Source: Acholeplasmatales bacterium DTU056
Lineage (GTDB): Bacteria; Bacillota_I; Bacilli_A; ML615J-28; CAG-698
Reading direction: 5' to 3'
Assembly (NCBI GenBank): GCA_001512985.1
Contig: LFRX01000047.1
Location: 32,840 to 38,600, forward strand
DNA length: 5,761 nucleotides
Part shown: positions 1 through 5,761 of the stretch, piece by piece
How the letters are laid out: every line of letters begins with the position of its first letter
How positions within the stretch are numbered: the first letter of the stretch is position 1
The notes under the pieces: model-generated
Database searches by the model: none
Seen by the model: only the letters and a program-made list of their open reading frames with translations
Told to the model about the DNA's origin: nothing
Made by a program: the position numbers and the translations under genes

Positions 1-1885
1 CACCATAATATGTACCTAAATCAACTAATGGTATATTAAGTAAATTCCAATTTAATAAATCATGTGAATACTCTAACCAGTAAGTGACATCATTTACTCC
101 CGCTAGCTTATCAAAAACTAATGTAAATTGTTCACCGGGATAACCGATACTAATTATTCGTGGCTTGATTTCTCCAATTTCATTTTGGTTATAAAATGAT
201 GCTTGGATAGTAGATTCTTCACCTAAGGTATTTGTTTTAGAAATTGGCACTACTTTATAATATGACTCAACAGTTAAGTCCTTATCTATATAATGAACCC
301 GGCTAGTTTCACTATCGTGCCCCACCACCGCAATCAACTCATTAACAGTAAAGTTCGGAGTACTTGAACGATAAATAGCATATTTACTAGCCTCAGGAAT
401 TTTATTCCAACTAATGTCTACACCTTTTTCAGTAATTAAAGCTTGTAAGTTAGTGACTTTATTTAAATATACTGAGTTATAGGTGCGAAGTTCTGGCATA
501 ATGCTCGGAGAATTCCAGTATTGACGTAATTTTTCTAAACCATTTTTGGTTCGAATTCGATTAGAATTTCCACGCAAGTCATTAAAGTAAGCATATTTTA
601 ATTCGGTATAACTAAAAATACTTGTTCCACGAACATGTTCGTGTTTAGTATTATATAAGACTTGCATTGCGGCTTCATCAACATTCAATCCCCAAGAATA
701 ATTACCACCTGATGTTGACATATAAATTCCCATACCAGTATATAAATTTACTTTTTTATAACGAACTACTTTAGCCCACCAGTCTACCACATCGGCATAT
801 GCGGCTGAGGGGTGAGTAAAAGCCCAGTAGGTTTGCGGAATGATGTAGTCGATCCACTCGTTGTCAACCCATTTTTTGGTATTTGAATATAAATATGAAG
901 CATAATGTTCTTGACCACCAGTATTAGAGCCATTGGTAATGAAATTACCATTGCTGTCATATCGGTCTTGTCCACCATAAGCAAAACCACTACCGCCATT
1001 TTTATATATACCAGTAGGTGATATTCCTAATTGTACATACCGGTTATTTCTTTGATTAAATTCACGCATTGCTACACTTAAATCATGAATGAAAATATCA
1101 ATTTGTTGGCGACGCCAATCAGCCACACTTAATCCTTGCGTATTATATTTGGCCCGAGTATGTGAATCATCAATTCCATCAATGTAAAAGTAATCATCAA
1201 AATGGATTGCGTCAATATCATAATTTTCCATTAATTCTAAAACTGTTTCGATTAAAAATTCACGAACAGCAGGTTCTCCTGGATTTAAGATTGCTCTTTC
1301 GCCATTACTATTTACTAATATATTTTCCGGATTGCTTGCAGCATTTCTCGGATAATTGCGATATTTATGAGCAACAGTTACTGGATCCCCAGCTTGTTTA
1401 TTCGTAATACGGTATGGGTTAAGCCATGCATGAAACTCTATTCCGCGTTTATGCGTTTCTTCAATAATCCAAGGTAGTGGATCCCATCCCGGATCAACGC
1501 CAAACCCAACAAGATAACTTGACCACGGATTTAGTTTTGAACGATATAAAGCATCATTAAATGGTCTTACATGGAATATTAATGCATTTAAGTTATAATA
1601 TTCCATAATATCCAATACTTCGGTAATTTCGGCTTTGTATTGTTCAACACTGATAAACTTTGCTAAATTGTCACTTACGATTGGGGTTACCCATACACCT
1701 CTAAATTCAGTTTCGGGTTTTACATATTCACTTGGGATAGTAACCGCGATATTTGTTCCACGATAAGTAACAGTTTTATTATTTATTTTTAATTCAACTT
1801 CACTAGCATAGCTTTTTGGTATTCCACTAAATCCTACTAGTAAAATCATCATTATTAAAATATAATTTATTATTCTTCGCTTCAT
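1..1885 (-). CDS. Secreted GHL10-family (DUF187) glycoside hydrolase with fibronectin-III-like domain, 3' end missing
   Basis: The frame is open from the ATG at 1885 to the window edge, giving 628 residues and no stop, so the C-terminus is missing. Residues 1-27 look like a signal peptide: MKRR, a hydrophobic stretch at about 5-22, then likely cleavage after SYA. Residues about 60-380 match the GHL10 glycosidase-like barrel: FRGVWVTP (61-68), HVRPFNDALY (105-114), HAWLNPYR (152-159), the acidic strand end HFDDYFY (228-234), LGISPTGIYKN (286-296) and DYIIPQTYW (346-354). Residues about 476-565 read as a fibronectin-III-like domain (VDISWNKIPEASKYAIYRS), and a further beta-rich segment starts near 570. 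Known family members include B. subtilis YngK and E. coli DigH, which cleaves peptide-free peptidoglycan glycan; wall glycan is therefore the likely substrate here, but this is inferred. The first ATG keeps the charged signal-peptide start; later Met codons lie in the hydrophobic core. Ribosome binding is through AGAGGG at 1904-1899 (13 bases away) or the nearer GAAGAAG run, neither ideal. Confidence 0.9.
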   Translation of the reverse strand, partial: MKRRIINYILIMMILLVGFSGIPKSYASEVELKINNKTVTYRGTNIAVTIPSEYVKPETEFRGVWVTPIVSDNLAKFISVEQYKAEITEVLDIMEYYNLNALIFHVRPFNDALYRSKLNPWSSYLVGFGVDPGWDPLPWIIEETHKRGIEFHAWLNPYRITNKQAGDPVTVAHKYRNYPRNAASNPENILVNSNGERAILNPGEPAVREFLIETVLELMENYDIDAIHFDDYFYIDGIDDSHTRAKYNTQGLSVADWRRQQIDIFIHDLSVAMREFNQRNNRYVQLGISPTGIYKNGGSGFAYGGQDRYDSNGNFITNGSNTGGQEHYASYLYSNTKKWVDNEWIDYIIPQTYWAFTHPSAAYADVVDWWAKVVRYKKVNLYTGMGIYMSTSGGNYSWGLNVDEAAMQVLYNTKHEHVRGTSIFSYTELKYAYFNDLRGNSNRIRTKNGLEKLRQYWNSPSIMPELRTYNSVYLNKVTNLQALITEKGVDISWNKIPEASKYAIYRSSTPNFTVNELIAVVGHDSETSRVHYIDKDLTVESYYKVVPISKTNTLGEESTIQASFYNQNEIGEIKPRIISIGYPGEQFTLVFDKLAGVNDVTYWLEYSHDLLNWNLLNIPLVDLGTYYG

Positions 1886-1918
1886 CTTCTTCTTTAGTCC
1901 CTCTAGTATTATTTTTAT

Positions 1919-1948
1919 AAAAAAGATAGGAGATTACCCATCCCCTAT
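1919..1948 (-). terminator. Intrinsic terminator of the ABC exporter operon
   Basis: On the minus strand, an 8-base-pair stem is formed by 1948-1941 (ATAGGGGA) and 1933-1926 (TCTCCTAT). It includes one G-U pair and closes a 7-base loop. After one C comes a run of six T at 1924-1919. It lies 77 bases past the stop of the second ABC gene and 33 bases before the hydrolase start, so it would end the exporter transcript. On the plus strand there is no T-run on the far side, so it works in one direction only. Confidence 0.75.
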
Positions 1949-1961
1949 TATAATTATATCA
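1947..1961 (-). promoter_or_regulatory. Candidate extended -10 promoter for the hydrolase gene
   Basis: The minus strand reads TGATATAAT at 1961-1953, a consensus -10 hexamer preceded by a TGn extension. A second TATAAT follows directly at 1952-1947. No good -35 box is seen: 17 bases upstream lies TACAAA, and an ATGACA sits too close (14-base spacing to the second hexamer). Extended -10 promoters tolerate a poor -35. Start of transcription would fall near 1946 to 1940, inside the upstream arm of the terminator, leaving a leader of about 55-60 bases. AT-rich spacers produce such hexamers by chance, hence the moderate confidence. Confidence 0.4.
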
Positions 1962-2024
1962 TATTATGTCATATTTTTGTATGCGTTTTTATAGTTTTAA
2001 ATATACAATTTTTACCAAAAACAG

Positions 2025-3791
2025 TTATTCCTGATACCACTGTGCTTGCAATGTGTATAGTTCATAATACTTCCCCTTTAAATCCATAAGTTCCTTAAAT
2101 GTACCCTTTTCAACAATCCTTCCTTTTTCAAGAACAATAATTTCATCAGCCATCTTGGTTGGGCCGATACGATGCGACACTAAAATACTTGTTCGATCTT
2201 TTGTCAATTCTTTAAATAATGCAAATATTTTATTTTCTAATAATGGGTCTATTGCAGCAGTTGGTTCGTCAAATATTATTAAATTACTTTGACGAAAAAT
2301 TCCTCTTGCAATAGCAACCTTTTGCCATTGCCCTCCAGATAATTCTAATCCACCGAAATCTTTGCGTAAATTACAATCTAATTGATAATTGCATTTTTGT
2401 AGTAAATCAGTTAAATCAACTTGTTCTAAACAACTAATTATCTTGTCATCATTATCGATATTTCTAATATCACTAATAGCCACATTTTCACGTAAACTTA
2501 AAGCATAACGAGTAAAATTTTGAAAAACAGCTGATGTGTCATTAGTAATACTTTGGCTTTGATAATAATTGATATCTACCCCATCATATTTAACAACACC
2601 ACTTGTTGGCTTAAATAATCCCATTAATACTTTAACTAAAGTAGTTTTGCCGGCACCATTTTCTCCAACAATAGCGATTAGTTTTCCATTTTCAATCTTT
2701 AAATTAATATCTTCTAAAACTTTATGATTACTAGAAGGATAGTAAAATGAAACATTTTCCAATTCAATATTTTCATTAAAATTTTCGAATTGATTTTTTC
2801 CTATTTCTTGATATTGCTTAGCTTTATCAAAAATTATAAATACTTTGCCTAAATATGGCATTTTAGAAGCAATTTGGGCTAATTGATTTAAAATAGAATG
2901 AAATGAACTTTGTACATTACGAAAAATAATTAAACTTGTTCCAAACTGCCCAAAGGTAATTTTATTGTTAAATGTTAAAATGATAATTAAAACTATTGCT
3001 AGTGCCAATCCAAAAGTTTTAAATAAATCTGCTCCTAATTGATAAAGTGAAGATTTTTTTGTAAAACAAAATTCTTCATTTGTTACATCTTTATTTAATT
3101 CAACCCATTTTTGTTCTAAATAATCATTAAATCCATAACAACGCATTTCCCGTAAACTGAATGGATCAATAAACAAACTAAAAAGGTAATTTAAAAAGCG
3201 TTGTTTTGGGGCTTGATAAACTTGCATTTGATAATATTGCTTACCACGAACTAAACGTAATATAAAAATTGGTAAAATACTTAATAATGCTATTAAAATT
3301 AACCACGGACTAAATAATGCTAAGGCCACAATAATACTAACTAAAGAAATAATAGTAGTAATAATGCTTAAACTACCAAAGAAAAATATCATAAAATGCG
3401 GGCCATTGACAAAGTTATTAACCATATAGATGTCATTGTAAATTGATAGATTTTCATATTCTTCCATTGGAATTAAACTAATACTTTGATGAACATTATT
3501 CAAGACATTAATCTTAATTTTCTCCAAAAAGTTGGGTCGAATAAATACTAACATGATTTTTAATAAATATTCTAATAAATATAGTCCGCCTACAATTCCA
3601 CCAAATAAAATTACCTGTTGCAAAGTAGCTTCGTTTTGTAAATATAAATAGACATTTTGGAATAATAAGTTTAAACAATATGTTAAAACACCAGTTAGTG
3701 CTCCACTAACTATAAGTAACAATAGCATTAAAACCGTTGGAAAAAAAGCTACTTTAAATATAATTTTCCAAATTTTCCAAAACAACCGCAT
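2025..3791 (-). CDS. ABC exporter half-transporter (membrane domain plus ATPase), second of the pair
   Basis: This 588-residue protein is a half-size ABC exporter. The N-terminal membrane domain spans about residues 1-320, with hydrophobic helices near 15-42, 57-84, 133-158, 160-181, 256-276 and 280-300. The ATPase domain follows: A-loop Tyr351, Walker A GENGAGKTT (376-384), Q-loop Gln424, signature LSGGQ (484-488), Walker B ending D508-E509, and switch His540. All catalytic residues are present, so it should hydrolyse ATP. The LSGGQWQK signature and the LQAQWY ending are typical of lantibiotic and other RiPP exporters, so a modified peptide is the likely cargo, though drug or lipid export cannot be excluded. 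There is no N-terminal C39 peptidase domain. The gene starts 4 bases after the stop of the upstream ABC gene. Its ribosome binding site AGGTGA (3801-3796) lies in that gene's last codons, which implies coupled, balanced expression and a heterodimer. It ends in TAA. Confidence 0.95.
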   Translation of the reverse strand: MRLFWKIWKIIFKVAFFPTVLMLLLLIVSGALTGVLTYCLNLLFQNVYLYLQNEATLQQVILFGGIVGGLYLLEYLLKIMLVFIRPNFLEKIKINVLNNVHQSISLIPMEEYENLSIYNDIYMVNNFVNGPHFMIFFFGSLSIITTIISLVSIIVALALFSPWLILIALLSILPIFILRLVRGKQYYQMQVYQAPKQRFLNYLFSLFIDPFSLREMRCYGFNDYLEQKWVELNKDVTNEEFCFTKKSSLYQLGADLFKTFGLALAIVLIIILTFNNKITFGQFGTSLIIFRNVQSSFHSILNQLAQIASKMPYLGKVFIIFDKAKQYQEIGKNQFENFNENIELENVSFYYPSSNHKVLEDINLKIENGKLIAIVGENGAGKTTLVKVLMGLFKPTSGVVKYDGVDINYYQSQSITNDTSAVFQNFTRYALSLRENVAISDIRNIDNDDKIISCLEQVDLTDLLQKCNYQLDCNLRKDFGGLELSGGQWQKVAIARGIFRQSNLIIFDEPTAAIDPLLENKIFALFKELTKDRTSILVSHRIGPTKMADEIIVLEKGRIVEKGTFKELMDLKGKYYELYTLQAQWYQE

Positions 3792-3795
3792 ATTA

Positions 3796-3801
3796 TCACC
3801 T
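3796..3801 (-). promoter_or_regulatory. Ribosome binding site of the second ABC gene
   Basis: AGGTGA on the minus strand forms the last Arg codon and the stop codon of the first ABC gene and lies 4 bases before the ATG at 3791. Ribosomes finishing the first gene would release on top of it, so the two half-transporters are probably translationally coupled. Confidence 0.7.
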
Positions 3802-5568
3802 ATACCACTCAGATTGGGCCGTAAACATTTGATAATATTGTCCTTGTTTTTGCATCAATTCTTCATGCGTACCTTCTTCAATTACTTTCCCATCATCAAT
3901 TACTAAAATTTTTTGACTTAACCTAGCAATTCCCAAACGATGCGAGATAAAAATAGATGTTTTATTAGGAATAATCTTTTTAAAATCTTCATAAATCTTT
4001 GCTTCCATTTTTGGATCAAGGGCACTAGTCGGTTCATCCAAAATTACAATTGGTGAATTAGAAAAAAATGCTCTCGCTAGAGCTACCTTTTGCCATTGTC
4101 CACCACTTAAATCGATCCCATCATAAAATACTTTGCCTAAATAAGTATTAAGTCCAGCCGGAAATTTTTCATAATCATCTTTAAGCATTACAGCTTCAAT
4201 GGCTTCAAATAGTTGTTCGTCATTATCAATCTCTTCAATATTACCAAAAGCAATATTTTCTCTTATTGTTAGCTTGTAATTATAAAATTCTTGAAAAACA
4301 GGTGAAAATAATTTAATAATACTTTTTTTAGTTAAGTCGTTTAAATTATAATTATCCACTAAGATAACTCCTCGTTGTGGTTTGTATAATCGAAGGAGTA
4401 ATTTAATCATTGTTGATTTGCCGGCGGCATTTGGCCCCACGATTGTAATTGAATCATTTTTATGAATAGTACAAGTTAAACCTTTTAGAACTTCTACCTC
4501 ACTATTGGGATATTTAAAATAAACATCACGAAATTCAATTTTTTCAAAATTATCGATATCAATATAACCATCATTATCTTCTTCATTTAAATTCATAAAC
4601 TTTTCAAAATCTACCCAATACATTGAATAAGTATTCAATTGAGATAAACTATAAGGAATTTCCCATGTCACTAAATCAATCAAAACAATAATTGCACTAA
4701 TATAGGCCACAAAGTTTCCATAATCAATAATGTCTTTTGAAAGTAAATAAATAAAAAAACTTATTGAACAAAGCGTGATTAAAGCAGATAAAATCGAAAC
4801 GCGACTACTTTTTCTTGCTAATTTAATATTTAACCGCATCTTTGATTTAGTTAATTCAGTTTGCAAATTTTTCCATTGATTATTCAAATATTCATAACTT
4901 TGAAAAGTACGATTTTCATGTAAAGCCTCTTTACTTGTAATTAAATGTGATAAATAATTAGCTTTTCTTGTTTCTATAGTCTTAGCAATTTGATGTTGAT
5001 ATTTATCATTAGAAGCTCTTAATTCAATCCAAATGGCAATAAAAGAAATAAGCAAAATAAATACTAATAGTGAATAACTTGTCTTAAGGAAAATTACTAG
5101 ATAGCCAATTAAAGAAATTATCGCACTTGGTAAATATAAGGACTGCCAAAAAATCGTGGTAAATTGTATATCTGGGGAAGAACCTACCCGAGAGATTAAA
5201 TTACGAATTTCAGGATCTTCGAAATTACTATATTCTAATTTGTATGTTTTATGGATAATAACTGGTAATAGTTGATCGCGCATCCTTTGAGAAATTTTTA
5301 CTTTTAAGTAATCGTAAATTAAATTATAAACATTATAATAAACTAAAATTAGCAAAAATAAACTTGCATAAATAATTAAATTACTACTAATTCGATGTCT
5401 GCTAAAATCATTAATACCAACATTAACTAAATTAGATAACAAAACAGTATTTATCGGATTCACTACCCCAGTAAAAAAAATTAATATCAACAAAATTACT
5501 GCGCTAAGACCACCATATTTTAAAACAATTTTAATATTATTAAAATTGTTACGAAGAAAAGTTTTCAT
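3796..5568 (-). CDS. ABC exporter half-transporter (membrane domain plus ATPase), first of the pair
   Basis: This 590-residue half-transporter has membrane helices near residues 20-46, 63-86, 140-160, 165-182, 258-276 and 280-305, followed by an ATPase domain. A-loop Tyr353, Walker A GPNAAGKST (378-386), Q-loop Gln426, signature LSGGQ (487-491), Walker B ending D511-E512, D-loop SALD and switch His543 are all visible. The Walker A has Ala381 where most exporters have Gly; the essential GKST is intact. Like its partner it has LSGGQWQK and an AQSEWY ending, and no C39 peptidase, pointing to a lantibiotic- or RiPP-type exporter in the cytoplasmic membrane. The ATG overlaps the TGA of the preceding frame (ATGA), and GAGGT at 5581-5577 sits 8 bases upstream, which supports this start. 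The gene ends with tandem stops TGA-TAA, the TAA falling in the 4-base gap before the second ABC gene. Pairing with the downstream half-transporter is inferred from adjacency and differing sequences. Confidence 0.95.
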   Translation of the reverse strand: MKTFLRNNFNNIKIVLKYGGLSAVILLILIFFTGVVNPINTVLLSNLVNVGINDFSRHRISSNLIIYASLFLLILVYYNVYNLIYDYLKVKISQRMRDQLLPVIIHKTYKLEYSNFEDPEIRNLISRVGSSPDIQFTTIFWQSLYLPSAIISLIGYLVIFLKTSYSLLVFILLISFIAIWIELRASNDKYQHQIAKTIETRKANYLSHLITSKEALHENRTFQSYEYLNNQWKNLQTELTKSKMRLNIKLARKSSRVSILSALITLCSISFFIYLLSKDIIDYGNFVAYISAIIVLIDLVTWEIPYSLSQLNTYSMYWVDFEKFMNLNEEDNDGYIDIDNFEKIEFRDVYFKYPNSEVEVLKGLTCTIHKNDSITIVGPNAAGKSTMIKLLLRLYKPQRGVILVDNYNLNDLTKKSIIKLFSPVFQEFYNYKLTIRENIAFGNIEEIDNDEQLFEAIEAVMLKDDYEKFPAGLNTYLGKVFYDGIDLSGGQWQKVALARAFFSNSPIVILDEPTSALDPKMEAKIYEDFKKIIPNKTSIFISHRLGIARLSQKILVIDDGKVIEEGTHEELMQKQGQYYQMFTAQSEWYR

Positions 5569-5711
5569 AATTTATTACCTCGACTATTTTTGATCAATCG
5601 ATAATGTTTAGAATAAATTTGTCTAGTAATATAACACAAATATTCATCATTGTAAAAATCACGTTTACTGATACATCCACCTTTACAGTAATTGCAACAA
5701 ATACACTTCAT
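5565..5711 (-). CDS. 48-residue Cys-rich ORF (alternative reading of the maturase tail)
   Basis: After the in-frame TAA, the first ATG opens a 48-residue ORF, starting MKCICCNYCKGGC and ending RGNKL. It has six cysteines (residues 3, 5, 6, 9, 13 and 26) and a basic tail. A gene caller could report it as a small Cys-rich peptide, which would be tempting next to peptide exporters. I favour the maturase-fragment reading. The ATG lies between the first two cysteines of the SPASM motif, there is no clear ribosome binding site upstream (only TTAAGAATGT), and there is no leader-like segment or GG cleavage site. The stop overlaps the first ABC gene start. It could still be translated by reinitiation after the TAA 6 bases upstream. 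Confidence 0.3.
   Translation of the reverse strand: MKCICCNYCKGGCISKRDFYNDEYLCYITRQIYSKHYRLIKNSRGNKL
5577..5581 (-). promoter_or_regulatory. Ribosome binding site of the first ABC gene
   Basis: GAGGT on the minus strand, 8 bases before the ATG at 5568 and inside the end of the preceding frame. It fixes the start of the first ABC gene and allows its translation even if the upstream frame is interrupted. Confidence 0.7.
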
Positions 5712-5761
5712 ACATTCTTAAGGTAATATATTATCATTTTGATATATTAAATTTTCATCAT

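Larger units (their letters stand above)
5565..5761 (-). pseudogene. 3' end of a radical SAM/SPASM peptide maturase, split by an in-frame TAA
   Basis: One frame runs in from the right edge for 13 codons (DENLIYQNDNILP), meets TAA at 5720-5718, then continues open for 50 codons to TGA at 5567-5565. Read through, it carries cysteines at 5714, 5705, 5687, 5675 and 5636 in the pattern Cx2Cx5Cx3C-x12-C with the core CKGGC. This is the C-terminal half of the SPASM auxiliary iron-sulfur cluster motif of radical SAM peptide maturases, and the preceding residues (an ILP stretch just before the first Cys) also fit that domain. Such enzymes modify RiPP precursors in the cytoplasm, in line with the exporter genes that follow with an ATGA overlap. 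The TAA would remove nearly all of this cluster site. TAA is a normal stop here (it ends the second ABC gene), so a nonsense mutation or sequence error is likeliest. The radical SAM core, if present, lies outside the window. Confidence 0.6.

Noticed and set aside
784..999. A 71-codon minus-strand ORF
   Set aside because: It lies in another frame of the same strand, wholly inside the hydrolase gene, and its translation shows no recognisable family. It is a shadow.
1162..1407. An 81-codon plus-strand ORF
   Set aside because: It is antisense to the hydrolase barrel, where the conserved HAWLNPYR and HFDDYFY motifs set the coding frame. No supporting features were seen.
2009..2021. TTTTT-GGT-AAAAA inverted repeat just after the second ABC gene
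   Set aside because: It is a 5-base-pair A/T-only stem with a 3-base loop, too weak to act as a terminator. The GC-containing stem at 1926-1948 is the better candidate.
3796..3798. Mycoplasma-type code with TGA as Trp
   Set aside because: TGA ends the first ABC gene exactly at the expected C-terminus, and no in-frame TGA is found in any of the three long frames.
5565..5711. A Cys-rich bacteriocin or RiPP precursor encoded by the 48-codon ORF
   Set aside because: The cysteine spacing is that of a SPASM cluster site and continues upstream of the ATG; there is no leader, no GG site and no clear ribosome binding site. Kept only as a low-confidence alternative.
5718..5720. Programmed recoding of the TAA as a sense codon
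   Set aside because: Selenocysteine uses TGA and pyrrolysine uses TAG; TAA is used as the genuine stop of the second ABC gene in this window.
1..5761. CRISPR arrays, insertion sequences, tRNA or rRNA genes
   Set aside because: No regularly spaced repeats, transposase-like frames or RNA-gene-like stretches were seen. Genes cover all but the 139-base spacer at 1886-2024 and the 4-base gap between the two ABC genes.

Overview
The window is AT-rich bacterial DNA from a low-GC Gram-positive lineage (Bacillota, or a wall-bearing or walled-ancestor relative of the Mollicutes; I cannot narrow it further). All recognised genes lie on the minus strand, so the biological order runs from the right edge to the left edge. 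The standard bacterial code fits: TGA ends two of the reading frames and is not used for Trp in any of the long ones.

Right edge (5565-5761): the last codons of a protein whose cysteine pattern, Cx2Cx5Cx3C-x12-C with a CKGGC core, matches the C-terminal iron-sulfur domain (SPASM) of radical SAM peptide maturases. An in-frame TAA lies one codon before the first cysteine. Downstream of that TAA only a 48-codon ORF remains, and it has no good ribosome binding site. This is the most unusual point in the window: a disrupted maturase, a sequence error, or less likely readthrough.

Centre (2025-5568): two consecutive ABC half-exporters of 590 and 588 residues, each a six-helix membrane domain followed by an ATPase domain with all catalytic motifs. 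The first starts inside the stop codon of the maturase frame (ATGA overlap) and the second starts 4 bases after the first ends. The three frames therefore look like one transcription unit. Their LSGGQWQK signatures resemble exporters of lantibiotics and other ribosomally made, modified peptides (RiPPs). Neither carries an N-terminal C39 leader peptidase. The inferred role is modification and export of a peptide whose precursor gene would lie beyond the right edge.

Spacer (1886-2024): an intrinsic terminator closes the exporter operon. An extended -10 promoter candidate overlaps the terminator's upstream arm and may drive the next gene.

Left (1-1885): a secreted GHL10-family (DUF187/YngK/DigH-like) glycoside hydrolase followed by a fibronectin-III-like domain, running off the left edge. 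It is probably a separate unit acting on cell wall or other extracellular glycan, with no demonstrated link to the export operon.
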